Shown here: positions 35,140-48,064 of the stretch, in pieces
How the letters are laid out: every line of letters starts with the position of its first letter
Numbering within the stretch: the stretch's first letter is position 1
Source of the DNA: Pelecanus crispus
Taxonomy: Eukaryota; Chordata; Aves; Pelecaniformes; Pelecanidae
Direction of reading: 5' to 3'
Assembly (NCBI RefSeq): GCF_030463565.1
Contig: NC_134675.1
Location: 10,003,862-10,067,861 of the forward strand
Length of the DNA stretch: 64,000 nucleotides
Position numbers and translations under genes: made by a program
The notes under the pieces: model-generated
Databases searched by the model: none
What the model was told of the DNA's origin: nothing
Seen by the model: only the letters and a program-made list of their open reading frames with translations

Positions 35140-36381
35140 TAGTCAGCATGGATTCACCAAGGGGAAGTCATGCTTGACCAACTTGATAAACTTCTATGAT
35201 GAAATGACTGGCTTGGTAGACAAGGGGAGAGCAGTGGATATTGTAAGGCCTTTGACATTGTCTCCCATAAGATCCTCATGGACAAGCTGTTGATGTATGG
35301 GCTGGATGAGCAGACAGTGAGGTGGATTGAAAACTGGCTGAACGGCCGGGCCCAGAGGGTGGTGATCAGTGGCACGAAGTCTGGCTGGAGGCCGGTAACT
35401 AGCAGTGTACCCCGGGGGTCAATACTGGGTCCAGTCCTGTTCAAAGTCTTCATTAATGATCTGGATGATGCAGCAGAGTATACACTCAGAAGGGTGTTTG
35501 CTGATGCTACAAAACTGGGAGGAGTGGCTGATAGGCTAGAGGGTGGTGCTGCCATCCAGAGGGACCTCGACAGGCTGGAGAAATGGGCTGACAGGAACCT
35601 CATGAAGTTCAACAAGGGGAAGTGCCAAGTCCTGCACCTGGGGAGGAATAAGCCCAGGCACCAGTACATGCTGGGGGGGCTTCCCAGCTGGAAAGCAGCT
35701 CTGCAGCAAAGGCCCTGGGGGTCCTGGTGGACACAAAATTGAACATGAGCCAGCAATGAGCCCTTGCTGCAAAGGCAGCTAATGGTATCCTGGGCCGCAT
35801 TAGGAGGAGTGTTGCCAGCAGGTCAAGGGAGGTGATCATTCCCCTCTGCTCAGCACTGGTGAGGCTGCATCTGGAGTATTATGTCCAGTATTGGGCTCCC
35901 CAGTACAAGAGAGATGACGCTACTGGAGGGAGTCCAACGAAGGGCCACGAAGATGATGAAGGGACTGGAGCATCTCTCCTATGAAGAAAGGCTGAGAGCT
36001 GGGACTGTTTTGCCTAGAGAAGAGAAGGCTCAGAGGGGAATCTCATTAATGTATATAAATACCTGAAGGGAGGGTGCAAAGGGGAGGAAGCCAGGCTCTT
36101 TTCAGTGGTGCCCAGTGACAGGACGAGAGGCAATGGGCACAAATGGAAACACAGGATGTTCCATCTGAACATCAGGAAACACTTTTTGACTGTGAGGGTG
36201 ACTGAGCACTGTAATATGTTGCCCAGGGAGGTTGTGGAATCTCCATCTGTGGAGATATTCAAAAGTCATCTGGACATGGTCCTGGGCAACTGGCTCTAGG
36301 TGGCCCTGCTTGAGCAGGGGGGTTGTACTAGATGACCTCCAGAGGTCCCTTCCAACCTCAACCATTCTGTGATTCTGTGAT
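35140..36381 (+). mobile_element. CR1 LINE, 5'-truncated (CR1-6)
   Basis: From the RT palm (SQHGF-like region near 35143) to the tail (ATTCTGTGATTCTGTGAT, about 36363-36381). It has several frameshifts, for example near 35250 and after 35740. Subfamily details differ from CR1-4 and CR1-9. Confidence 0.93.
35278..35742 (+). pseudogene. CR1-6 reverse transcriptase fragment
   Basis: A 154-codon frame with a [12 protein letters not shown] motif B and a catalytic box VFADATKL, in which the second catalytic Asp is Ala. It keeps the aromatic residue before AD that CR1-4 and CR1-9 lack. Inactive. Confidence 0.8.
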
Positions 36382-37044
36382 AATTATTTCTGCTTTTATA
36401 GCACTCAGGGAATCTAGCTGTCTTCAGATGGAGAAATAAAATTGGAATTGTCACCTCTGGTATCACTTTCATGATCAGGTAAAAACAACAAAAAACATTT
36501 AGAAATAAATGTATATTCAAACCTGTTTGGTTTAAATAGAGAAAGTTAAAATCTATTTTTCCCATATAGGAAGTGTGCAAACTGCATTTGCCCTTAGCTC
36601 CACCACTGCTCTGGGACTGGGCTGGGGAACTGCTTAGTTGCATTATTGCAAAGATGCTCTCCCTTTCTGGTGCTTCTCTGTACTTTCCACCTGCAGTACA
36701 AGTCGCTGGGAGGATGTCACATGTTTAGGAGGTTCAGATCCAGTGGGTTCTGGAAACCATACCAAAGCCACAGTATTAGCTCCTATTGCACATGCTGATT
36801 TGGTTTGCTGACTGGAGGCTGTAGCGTGATCTCATTTTATCCCGTTTTTCATTAATTGCTACTTCTCTGGTGTTTCCAAGGCTAGTTGTCAGTTTGGGGA
36901 TCTGGAAAGGATATTTTTCCCCATTGCAAATTAGCTTGTTCCCCATCCATCTGGGAAAGGATGGGACATTTTGAGGATTAAGTTACACTTATCACAATTT
37001 TGGCATGTGCTACAGTGTTTGGAAAACCTAAAAAGATACCAGAT
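36382..37044. other. Intergenic DNA, nothing recognised
   Basis: About 0.66 kb between CR1-6 and LTR A4. No gene or repeat seen. Confidence 0.35.
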
Positions 37045-37598
37045 TGTCCTAGTTTCGGCTGGGATAGAGTTAATTTTCTTCCTAGTAGCTGGCATAGTGC
37101 TGTGGTTTGGATTTAGCATGAGAATAATGCTGATAACACACTGATGTTTTTAGTTGTTGCTCAGTACTGCTTATGCCAGTCAAGGACTTCTCAGCTTCCA
37201 ATGCTCTGCCAGGTGCACAAGAAGCTGGGAGGGGGCACAGCCAGAATAGTTGATCCAAACTGCCCCAAGGGCTATTCCATACCATATGGCGTCATGCTCA
37301 GTATAGAAACTGGGGGGGGTTGGCCGGGGGGCAGCAATCACTGCTCGGGAACTGGCTGGGTATCGGTCGGTGGCTGTGCATTGTGCATCACTTGCTTTGT
37401 ATATTATTACTGTTATTATTATATTGTTATTATTACTACTACTATTTTACTTTATTTCAATTATTAAACTGTTCTTATCTCAACCCAGGAGTTTTCTCAC
37501 TCTTACTCTTCTGATTCTCTCCCCCATCCCACTGGGGCAGGGGGAGTGAGCGAGCGGCTGCGTGGTGCTTAGTTGCTGGCTGGGGCTAAACCATGACA
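37045..37598 (+). mobile_element. Solo LTR, family A (copy A4)
   Basis: TGTCCTAGTTTCGG... to ...CCATGACA, 554 bp, flanked by a perfect 5-bp duplication CAGAT (37040-37044 and 37599-37603). The TATA position reads TATAGAAA. Confidence 0.95.
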
Positions 37599-37729
37599 CA
37601 GATGAAGGTCCCTGTGTCCTTGTGGACTACAAGGGCATTAGCACTAAGTTGATTGGTGAACAAGGGATGGGAGCAAGACTGTCTTATGCAGTTTACCTTC
37701 TGTCTCCTGTTTTCAGCCTGAAAGGACAG

Positions 37730-37901
37730 GTTGTATCCCTGGAAGTGTTCAAAAAACGGGTAGACATGGCACTCTGGGACATGGTTTAGTCTAGTCTACC
37801 CTTGACTGGTTTAGTGTGGACTTGGTAGTGTAGGTTAATGGTTGGACTGGATGATCTTAAAGGTCTTTTCCAACCTGAATGATTCTATGATTCTATGATT
37901 C
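37730..37901 (+). mobile_element. CR1 LINE tail (CR1-7)
   Basis: Short 3' piece with the CR1 ending GGTTGGACTGGATGATC and GATTCTATGATTCTATGAT. It is the same subfamily as CR1-1 and CR1-9. Confidence 0.93.
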
Positions 37902-38228
37902 CTGTTGCAGTTACTGAGGCAATCCTGGAACTGCAGAAGGGCCTTAGTAGGGCATCTTTATGACTCACCATCAGGTTTTTGTTTATTGTGGAGTTGAGAA
38001 ACACCTCAAAACATGCTTTCTGGGTCATTGGACATTGCCAGTATTTGCTCATACATTTGTAGCCTTTCTCTGTAACTTTATTATTGTCTCAGTGTTCCAA
38101 TATACCTATCTTTCACTTGATGTTTATCAGAGAAGTTACAGGGGTGGTATAGTTCTCATATATAGGATGTAAGGAGCAAAACTGTGGGTTAGGGGTTTTT
38201 TTATGAAAACAATAAACATATTTTGAAG

Positions 38229-38822
38229 TGTGGTGGGTTGACCTTGGGTGGCTGCCAGGTGCCCACCAAGCGGCTCTATCACTCCCTCTCCTCAGTGGGA
38301 CAGGGGGAGAAAATAAGATGAAAACCTTGTGGGTCGAGATAAAGGCAGTTTAATAAAGCAAAGCAAAGGCTGTGCGCAGAAGCAAAGGAAACAAAAAAAA
38401 GAAGATTTATTCTCTACTTCCCATCAGCAGGTGATGGCTAGTAACTTCCTGGGAAGCCGAGCCTCAATGCACGTAGCGGTTGCTTCAGAAGACAAACATC
38501 TTAATAACAAATACCCACCCCACCATCCTTCTCCTTTCTCTTAGCTTTTATTGCTGAGCACCACATCATGGGTATGGAATATCCCTTTGATCAGTTGGGG
38601 TCAGCTGTCCTGGCTATGTGCCCTCCCAAGATCTTGCCCACCCCCAGCCTACTGGTGAGGGGGGGGAAATGTTGGCGAGAGCCTCCGTGCTGTGGGAGCA
38701 CTGCTCAGCGGTAGCCAAAACACTGGTGTGTTATCAACACCTTTCCAGCTACCAATGCAAAGCACAGCACTATGAGGGCTGCTATGGGGAAAGTTAACTC
38801 CATCCCAGCCAGGCCCAATACA
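38229..38822 (-). mobile_element. Solo LTR, family E (copy E3)
   Basis: Minus-strand TGTATTGGGCCTGG... to ...CAACCCACCACA. Flanks TTTGAAG (38222-38228) and TTTGAAA (38823-38829) are similar, but the expected 5-bp duplication is not clean. Confidence 0.88.
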
Positions 38823-40669
38823 TTTGAAAAAGGAAAAGCAGTACTTTCTACTCTTTCAGGGTATGGCATTATGAAAACTTCATGCTTGATGTATGAAGGT
38901 TTAGTTTCAGGCAATATTCTATATTCCCCACTGTTATTTATGAGTATTCAGGAGTTCAAGGCTATTTTGGGTTACCCAGCAAAAGGAACAAAAATGGGAA
39001 TTGAATCCCTTTCTCCTGCTTTTTAGTATAGTCTCTTATCCACTAGGCCACACTTAGCTTAGCCAATAATTAACCTCCATAATACAAAAAAATGTATAAC
39101 AACATCTTGAACTGAGAGAGGACATATTGTTTTGCTAAAGAAAAGAAAAGAAATAAAGTGCATCTCAAGTTCCAGCTGTTAGTTGGAGTTCCGAAAAAAA
39201 GTCAAGAATAAGCTGTCACAGATACTTGGCTTAGCTTGGTCCCTTTTACCATCTGTCTGATGGGAGAATGTCAAGCTGCAGCTGAGAAAAGTGAAATTCT
39301 CTCAATAGTCACGGCATCACTGCTAGCCAGTGTGTAGCACCCAAACTTGGAACTCATAACAGCAAGCCATGACTTCCTCTGCTGAAAAGGTATAATAATT
39401 GAGGATAGTGTTTTCTTCCTGCTTCCCATTTCCCTGTAAGCATGTGCTCCATTCTGCTGCCTAGCTGCATCCTATGCAGCCTCAGGTCTGTCTAGATTCT
39501 ACCTTAACCCAGGAGGGATTATTTGCCTTTGAAATTCTCAATTGATTTACTATAATAGCATGGTTCATTTGAAACAGCATTTCTCAAAATACTTCACAGT
39601 TACAGGACCTGCCTGAAACAAAACTCATGAGATCTGAATTTTTACTTTAAGATTAATTTCAAGAAGTGTCTCTTTATTACATATAATCTTTTATAAAACA
39701 CAGCTGTCTCTTGCCTCTATATAGAAAGAAGCAGTGGCTAATCACTTCTTTTGCAGTACAGAAATATTTTAATCCTAATGGTCACTAGCAGTTCTATTTA
39801 TATTTCCAACAGTGTAATTATTTACAAAATATATTGTAGAATGAAGTGGTATTTTTAAATGGTATGCACATTTAAAATATATTTTTAAAAAGTTAGTATC
39901 AATATTTGCTATTTCACAGCTGGTATGAAACAATAAAATGCTTTATTTATTTATTTATTTACGGAGTTCTATCCCTTCTGGCTTCACAGAAAAGCACACA
40001 CATCATTAAACTGTTGTCAAATGAAGGCAGTGAACTATTTCAAAATTATTAATTCCAATTCTGGACCTAAATGGATACTATTGAGGTTTTAGGTCCATAT
40101 TTGTCCTTAAAAGCTGTTTTGCTTGGTAGGTAAACTTCAGTGCAGGGAGTTTTGTTCTAATTATCCTTCAAGTAGTAATAAATTCTGTTTAAAAAAGAAA
40201 AAGAAAGTGTCTATTTAAATCTTAATATAAATGCAGCTGAGCAGTACTGAGTTCTGCTGTTAGAACTTGTACAGTTTTGTTTATTTAAGATCTAGAATAA
40301 GTTTATTTTTAAAAGTTCTTCACCACTTGAAGGACTGATTTTAGAAAGAGCACCTATTTCTAGCAGGGATCTAAAGGTTAATTCTCTCAAATGAAAAAAA
40401 ATGCATACAGGAACAATAATTCTTGATGAACAACTTAGTGCTCCTTTTCAGAAGAAGGAAAGAACAGAAGGGTGTAATTTCATTTTCTAACAGAGTAAAA
40501 TACAGAGTAACAGTAATAGCAGCTCTCACTTTTGTTAAAATTTTCATTTTCCATTTGTATCTTTTTAAAAAATTATTATTGACTTGTGTTAAATGCGTGC
40601 ATAGTTCTTTGTACACAGTGTTAGAAGAAAATATATCATGCCGGATCCAACAACCTGAGAGGTGAGGCT
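38823..40669. other. Intergenic AT-rich DNA with a TTTA microsatellite
   Basis: No gene recognised. A TTTA microsatellite of about five units is at 39942-39961, with several AT runs around 39840-40210. Confidence 0.4.
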
Positions 40670-41490
40670 GCCACTGCTCCATGTTCCCAGGTTCCACCAG
40701 TAGCAATGCTGAAGTTACATTCCCAGCAGGCACACATACACAAATCACACGTATACACTACATGTATACATATATACATGGCCAGCCACACAGATCACAG
40801 ACAGACACTCAGAGCACTCACATGAACATAGACAGCACCAACGGCCTCATCCTGCTCCCCTCTCTGGCTGCTCAGTCTGCCCAGTAGCTGGCCCCTGGAT
40901 CCCAGTCTCCCCAGTTGCTGGCATCTGGACATCCAAGCCCCTGAGGCCACAGCCCTACTCTGGCTGCTGGTACAGACTGTTGCATATACACACAGCTGGT
41001 CAGGACTTTCCAGGTCCCAAAAGCTGACACCCCCCCGTGCTCTCACCCCTAGAGATACACAGGCGCTCTCAACCGGGACTCCCCTGGTCCTCATAGCTGC
41101 CCCCTCCCGCTCTCATTCTTAAAGACACACAGGCACTCTCACACACAGAGTTGGCTCTCAGAGACCCGCTCAACCCTTGCTCCCAGGCCACTCCACCTAT
41201 TCACCAGCTATTCCAGCTTGGTCTTCATTAGTGTTCACACTCGCTCACACACCTCCACTTGCTCCGGTTGCTAGCACCACGGACACACGGGGCCCTCTGA
41301 CTCATGGTCTGACTCCAACTGGTGGTATTCAGACCTCTATACACACACATGCACACAGAACAAAGACACCACCACCCCCCGCCCAAAAGTGTTAGAAAGC
41401 AGTTTGGAAAGAATTTAATAAGAAGATAGGACAGACTGTACTGATCAGGCACAGGGCATGGCCAGACAAGTGTACTGACGAGCATACTAT
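40670..41490 (-). mobile_element. Degenerate repeat element, family C (copy C2)
   Basis: On the minus strand it matches C1 in order: GTCCTATCTTC block (near 41430), then CACCAGTTGG/AGCAACTGGGG units, then AAGCTGGAATAGCTGGTGA (near 41215). Unlike C1 it is not interrupted by LTRs. It contains CACACA-rich stretches. Limits approximate. Confidence 0.5.
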
Positions 41491-41499
41491 TTACATGTG

Positions 41500-41905
41500 A
41501 CCGTTCCTTTTTATCCCCTTATCCCTCTATTTTCCCACTTGTGTTCCTCCCCAAATCACCGAACCTCCTCTCCTTTTCCCACCTTTGCTTCCTCCCCTAA
41601 ACATCCCATAACAAGTCCTATGCAATCCTGTAGGGTGCGAGAAGACTTTGCCACAGTAACCCAGGATAGTTTGCTTCGCCTCATCTGCACAAACCCTTTC
41701 ACGAGCGCCAATGTGACAGCCAGCTGCAGTTCTTTCCCTTGAGCCTCACCCCTGAGCAGGGCTCTGCTGCATTGGGTTTCCCCATTTTTACTAGTGTCGG
41801 TGCCCTGGGCTCCCACTGTGGTAACGCTACACTTTCAATAAAGCCAAAGCTTTCACTTGCTGAGTGTCTCATCCCTGAGGGATCCGCACCTGCTTTTCAT
41901 GCATA
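41500..41905 (+). mobile_element. Possible 3' part of an unnamed retroviral LTR
   Basis: AATAAAGCC at about 41838 is followed 60 bp later by a pyrimidine-rich block ending TTCATGCATAACA. This is the arrangement of an R-U5 region. I cannot find the matching 5' end or a target duplication, and the sequence does not align with families A-F. Confidence 0.3.
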
Positions 41906-42908
41906 ACAAATCCGAACTGCTTTTTGCCTGCATCCCATAATGTGTCCCACTCCTAGGCAACAACCACCCTTAGTCTGAAAGGTGATATGGAGAGTTGTTC
42001 CCAGATGACTCATCTTGATGGGTTTCATGCCTGGACAGTGGGGCTGATGGCTCTCCTGGGACAGCCCTGGAAGGGCCTGGACAAGGTCTTCCTTCCTCGT
42101 TCCTTGGGAATCCTTGATTTGGGTTCCTGCCATCCATTGTGCACCTCTTCTGGGCTTGTGCAGATGGGCCTTTGATGGGGTGATGGCCCCTGTGATGGGT
42201 CTGGGAGTAGCTTGGCAGGGTAATATTTGGGCTCCCCCTCTTGCCAATGTCTCTCTGACCTCCTTTGTGGGTGTGCAGAAGAGCTTTTATCACATAACAT
42301 ATGGATTCAAGCAAAGCACTTTAGCAACATATATGTTCTCAGAGGAGTTAAGTACATACTTAAGTGATTTGCTGTGTGACAACCTGGCAGCATTCCTAGT
42401 TCCTGTGGTTGGTTCAGAAGGGCACCAGTATTTGGTGACAGCAGCCAATGTGATGGAAAAACGGCACATTGCCAGGATTAGTTTTGGTGCTATCCTGGTA
42501 GTTGAGTTCATGAGGAAGCACAGTAAATTATTACAGCCTCTGTAGAAATATTAACTTCCATGGAAGTATTTTACAGATCTGGGGAGAACTTTGGCACTGT
42601 AACTCTGAAAGGTTTCAAGCCATTTTTGTACTCTGCTGATCCCAGACTGTTATAAGGCCTTGTTCCAGTATAATTCAGTAACACTGGGGACTTGTCAGAA
42701 TCATAACAGCCTCATAGGGCTACTGTATAAGCAGCAGTGCTCAATATTATCTGTTTCAGTGTCTTTCAGTCCTCTATATATCTCTTCTGCCACTATCTCC
42801 AGCACCAAAATGACTCTTCTATTTAGGCTTATAAAGATGCGCTCCTACAGAGACAGAGGTAAGACCTTTCTTAATGCCCTCATTGAGAAAATCTTCCTTC
42901 AGCTGTAA
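41906..42908. other. Unclassified block with moderate open frames
   Basis: Frames of 144 codons on the plus strand (42114-42545) and 117 on the minus strand (42247-41897) overlap and show no domain I recognise. The composition is less AT-rich than the neighbours. It may be an unrecognised retroviral internal piece next to the LTR-like sequence, or chance. Confidence 0.25.
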
Positions 42909-43982
42909 CTGGGGATTTTATTAGATCTGATAAATAAGACAGGAGAACTAGTGACAATGGACATGGAGAAGGCTGAGGTACTCAACAATTTTTTGGCTTC
43001 AGTTTTCAATGGTAATCATTCTTTCCACATCTCTCAAGTCCCTGAATCTCAAGGCAAGGACTGGGGGAATGAAGTCCCTCCCATCACAAGAGAAGATCAG
43101 GTTCGAGACCACCTGAGGAACCTGAACATACACAAGTCCATGGGACCGGATGAGATGCATCCCAGGGTCATGAGGGAATTGGCTGATGCAGTTGCCAAGC
43201 CATTCTCCACAATATTTGAAAAGTCATGGCAGTCAGGCACCTGGGTTGGGGCAATCCCCAGTATCAATATAGACTGGGGAATGTATTGATTCAGAGCAGC
43301 CCTGCAGAGAAGGACTTGGGGATACTGGTGGACAAAAAATTGGACATGAGCCTGCAATATGCGCTTGCAGCCCAGAAAGCCAATCGTATCTTGGGCTGCA
43401 TCAAAAGAAGCATGGCCAGCAGGTCGAGAGAGGTGATTCTCCCTGTCTACTCTGCTCTGGTGAGACCCCACCTGGAGTACTGCATCCAGCTTTGGGGTCC
43501 CCAGTACAAGAAAGACACGGACCTGTTGGAGTGGGTCCAGAGGAGGGCCACAAAAATGATCCGAGGGCTGGAACACCAGAAAGGCTGAGAGAGTTGGGGT
43601 TGTTCAGCCTAGAGAAGAGAAGGCTCTGGGGAGACCTTATTGCCCCCTTTCAGTACTGAAAGGGGGCTTATAAGAAAGATGGAGAGAGACTTTTTAATAG
43701 GATCTGCAGTGATAGGACAAGGGGTAACAGTTTTAGACTGAAAGAAGGTAGGTTTAGATTAGACATTAGGAATAAGCTATTTACTGTGAGGGTGGTGAGA
43801 CACTGGCACAGGTTGCCCAGAGAAGTTGTGGATGCCCCATCATTGGAAGTGTTCAAGGTCAGGTTGGATGGGGCTCTGAGCAACCTGATCTAGTGAAAGA
43901 TGTCCCTGCCTGTGGCAGGGGGGGGTTGGACTAGATGACCTTTAAAGGTCCCTTCCAACCCAAACCCTTCTATGATTCTATG
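42909..43982 (+). mobile_element. CR1 LINE, internally deleted (CR1-8)
   Basis: The 5' part (42950-43245) encodes the ORF2 linker and RT start ([21 protein letters not shown]). It then jumps near 43245 to the RT C-terminus ([16 protein letters not shown]) and on to the tail, with CTTCTATGATTCTATG at 43968-43982. Most of the RT palm is missing. The end matches the CR1-2 subfamily. Confidence 0.93.
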
Positions 43983-44267
43983 CTTTCTTCTCGGAGCATA
44001 GACTTCTGTGGTTTTGATGCATTTGTGTGTGTCGTATGCTCAGACAAATGTTTTGTTATTAAATTAACATTTCCTATTTACACTGGGAATCTTAAATATT
44101 ATCATCTGAATTCTTTGTTTCCCCCAGGTTTAAGTGTATTCCTGTCAATATTTGCATTAAATTACATAAATGGATTTGTCAGGCAATTTGCAATGGGTTT
44201 TTTTTGTCAGATTTGGTAATAACAGATCTGTGTTATGCATTGCTGTGCTAGCATGGAAAACAGTAGG

Positions 44268-45308
44268 TGTGGTGGGTTGACCCTGGCTGGCTGCCAGGGT
44301 CCCACCAAATCCACTCTATCACTCCCCCTCCTGAGGGGAACAGGGGAGAAAGAAAATATAACAAAAAGCTCGTGGGTTGAGATAAGGACAGGGAGAGATC
44401 ATTCATTAATTACCATCATGGGCAAAACAGACTCGACTTGGGGAAAATTAATTTAATTTATTACCAATCAAATCAGAGTAGGGTAATGAGAAATAAAAAC
44501 TAAATCTTAAAACACCTTCCCCCCACCCCTCCCTTCTTCTCGGGCTTAACTTTACTCCTGATTTTCTCTACCTCCTCCCCCCGAGCGGCACAGGGGGACG
44601 GGGAATGGGGGTTGGTGTTAGTTCATCACACGTCTCTGCCGCTCCTTCCCCCTCACACTCTTCCCTTGCTCCAGCATGGAGTCCCTCCCACGGCAGACAG
44701 TCCTCCATGAACTTCTCCAACTTGGGTCCCACCCATGGGAGACAGTCCTCCACGAACTGCTCCAGCATGTGTCCCTTCCACAGGGTGCAGTCCTTCAGGA
44801 GCAGACTGCTCTAGCGTGGGTCCCCCATGGGGCCACAGGTCCTGCCGGGAGCCTGCTCCAGTGTGGGCTTCCCACGGGGTCACAGCCTCCTTCGGGCACA
44901 TCCACCTGCTCCAGCGTGGGGTCCTCCATGGGCTGCAGAGGGCCAGCCTGTGTCACCAGGGTCTTCACCAGGGGCTGCAGGGGAATCCCTGCTCCGGCGC
45001 CTGGAGCACCTCCTCCTCCTCCTCCTTCTTCACTGACCTTGGCGTCTGCAGAGTCGTTCCTCTCACATATTCTCACCCCTCTCTCTTCTGGCTGCTGTTG
45101 CGCAGCAGTTTTTCCCCTTCTTAAATATGTTATCACAGAGGCGCTACCACCATTGCTGATTGGCTTGGCCTTGGCCAGTGGCAGGTCCGTCTTGGAGCCA
45201 GCTGGCATTGGCTCTATTGGACATAGGGGAAGCTTCTAGCAGCTTCTCACAGAAGCCACCCCTGTAGCCCCCCCGCTACCAAAAACCTTGCCATGCAAAC
45301 CCAATACA
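44268..45308 (-). mobile_element. Solo LTR, family D (copy D2)
   Basis: Minus-strand TGTATTGGGTTTGC... to ...CAACCCACCACA, 1,041 bp, flanked by a perfect 5-bp duplication GTAGG (44263-44267 and 45309-45313). The U3 repeats of the CTGGAGCAG unit lie at about 44660-45000. Confidence 0.95.
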
Positions 45309-46370
45309 GTAGGGCTGCTTACAGAACAGTTGGGTAATAAAGTACGATGAGCATAATTATCCTCATGTCTCGCTCTCAAAAGCATATATTGTATAGGGGT
45401 GGGAAGTGGAGAAATATTTTCTGCAGTTTCCCTGAGATTATACAGAGGGTTAACAAAGAGTCCAACTGACACTGGGGTTTTAACTGTGTGCAGTGTTTCT
45501 TTTAGTATTTATATCAATAGTTTCCCATGTGGTAGGACTTCTCTGTATTTCATCACTTATAATCTCCTATTTAATTAGACCAACCTTCTAAACAGATTTC
45601 CATCCAAATAACTTCCCCTGTTTGTACTTTCAAGCAAGGGATCAGAGGAAAGCTGTGTTCTTAGTCCCTCCATCTGTTCAAGCGACAACCATCAAATGGT
45701 ACTAAGGAATTAGTTAGAAGAGTGGACAAAGGCATGAAGAATACATGTCAATCCCAGCTCATGAGGTTGGGTATAAAAAAGCTGTATTGCAAATGTGATA
45801 CTGCAAACAGATATTAAGTAGGTTACCAAAACCACTGGGTATGCTATTGCTGTGCCAGATCAGGAGTGTGAAACAGAGGGCTGGGATAATTCCCAATGAA
45901 AGCAGAGCTATCCTCTTCATGTGGGAGAGCTAATGTGGTTGTGAGATTTTTTTTCTTTAAAAGCAAAACTTTAGGAAATGTTTACAGTGTAAAATATACT
46001 CACATAGCTTTCAAAAAGACTTTCTTCTTTCAAATCATTTTCCCTTTTGAATTGTTTGACTTCGCTGTAGTTCAAACTTGTGTGATGTTTTAGAAACATA
46101 TGGTATCATGGAGATGTAGGTCCTTTCCATTTTTATCCAAAATAATGCATACAAAGGGAAAAAGTATTGAATCTTAAAGATTCTATGTTCACTTTTAGAG
46201 AGTTCAAATATCAGACTAAACTCACATGGCTGGAAGTTAGAGATGATAGTTTTAATTTCTAGTATTGATACTCATATAGTTTCTTCCATTCAGTCATCTC
46301 AAAATTAGGCAAATGAGCCTTACCACAACTCTAATTTCCTAATAATAATAATAACAATAATGGCCAATAA
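45309..46370. other. Intergenic DNA, nothing recognised
   Basis: About 1.06 kb. An AAT/AAC microsatellite is near 46341-46360. No gene seen. Confidence 0.35.
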
Positions 46371-48064
46371 TGTATTTGGTTCATGTGGTGTCATGGTTTA
46401 ACCCTGGCCAGCAACTAAGCACCACACAGCTGCTCGCTCACTCCCCCCACAATGGGATGGGGGAGAGAATCGGAAGGGTAAAAGTGAGGAAACTCGTGGA
46501 TTGAGATAAAGACAGTTTAATAAGTAAAGCAAAAGCTGTGTGCACAAGCAAAGCAAAACAAGGAATTCATTCACTGCTTCCCATGGGCAGGCAGGTGTTC
46601 AGCCATCTCCGGGAAAGCAGGGCTCTATCACATGTAACGGTTACTTGGGAAGACAAAACACCATCACTCCAAATGCCACCCCCCTTTCATCTTCTTCCCC
46701 CAGCTTTATATGCTGAGCATGACGTCATATGGTGTGGGACATCCCTTGGGTCAGTTGGGGTCAGCTGTCCCGGCTGTGTCCCCTCCCAGCTTCTTGTGCC
46801 CCCCAGCCTACTCGCTGGTGGGGTGGGGTGAGGAGCAGAAAAGGCCTTGACTCTGTGTAAACACTGCTCAGCAATAACTAAAACATCCCTGTGTTATCAA
46901 CACTGTTTCCAGCACAAATCCAAAACATAGCCCCATACTAGTTGCTGTGAAGAAAATTAACTCTATCCCAGACAAAACCAGTACATGCAGTAAGGTTTTA
47001 GTAGTGGGGGGGGCTGTAGGGGTGGTCTCTTTGAGAAGAGACCAAAGGCTGCCCCCATGACGGACAGACCCAGTTACAGATGGCTTCAAAACAGACCCAC
47101 CACTGAGCAAATCAATGATGCTGTTGGTGCCTATGCGATAAAATAAATGCCGTGCAGCAGCTGTGAGAGAGAGGAGTGAGAAAAAATGTGAAAGAAACAA
47201 ATAATCCTGTTGGCACCAAGGTCAGTGAAAAAGGAGGGGGAGGAAGTGCTCCAGGCACTAGAGCAGAGGGGAATCTCTGTAGCCCCTGGAGCATGCCATG
47301 GTGAGGCAGGTTGTCCCCCTGCCACCAATAGAGGCCCACGGTGGTGTAGATATCCACACTGCAGCCCCTGGAGGATCCCACGCCGAAGCAGGTGGCTATG
47401 CCCTGAAGGAAGCTGCAGCCTGTGGAGAGCCCACGCAGGAGCAGACTCCTGGCAGGAACTGTGACTAGTGGAGGGGAGCCCATGCAGGAGCAGGTTTTCT
47501 TGCAGGAACTGTGGCACATTGGGGACCCATGCTGGAGCAGTTCATTCCTGAAGGACTGTATCCTGTGGAACGGACCCATGCTGGAGCAGTTCTTGAAGAA
47601 CTGCAGTCCATGAGAAGGACCCACATTGGAGCAGTTCGTGAAAGACTGTACCCTGTGGGAAGGATCCCACACTGGAGCAGTGGAAAACTGTGAGGAAGGA
47701 GCAGCAGAGACAAAGTGTTATGAACTGACTGCAACCGCCATTCCCCATCCCCCTATGACATTCGGTGGGGGAGGAGTTAGAAGAGTTGGGAGTGAAGTTG
47801 AGCCTGGGAAGAAGGGTGAGGGGTGGGGGGAAAGTGTTTAGATTTTGTCTATCATACTCTATTTTTAATTGGCAATCAATCAAATTAATCTTCCCCAAGT
47901 CAAGTCTGTTTTGCCCATAATGGTAATTGGCATGTGATCTCCCTGTCTTTATCTTGTCCCACAAGCTTTTTCATCTTATTTTCTTCCCCTGTCCTGTTGA
48001 GGAGGGGGAGTGAGAGAACGGCTTGGTGGGCACCTGGCAGCCAGCTAAGGTTAACCCACCACAG
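46371..48064 (+). mobile_element. Solo LTR, family D (copy D3), split by LTR E4
   Basis: The first 18 bases, TGTATTTGGTTCATGTGG, are at 46371-46388. The element resumes at 46986 with the 5-base TGCAG and TAAGGTTTTAG, and ends CCCACCACA at 48064. Without the insert it aligns to the start of D6 (TGTATTGGGTTTGCGTGG). The U3 repeats of the CTGGAGCAG unit run from about 47400 to 47690. No outer target duplication is visible. Confidence 0.85.
46389..46985 (-). mobile_element. Solo LTR, family E (copy E4), inserted in LTR D3
   Basis: Minus-strand TGTACTGGTTTTG... to ...TAAACCATGACA, 597 bp. Flanks TGTGG (46384-46388) and TGCAG (46986-46990) differ by two transitions and are the probable 5-bp duplication. 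Confidence 0.88.

Noticed and set aside
41897-42545. Overlapping 117- and 144-codon frames as a host gene
   Set aside because: No recognised domain, no splice context, and both strands are equally open.
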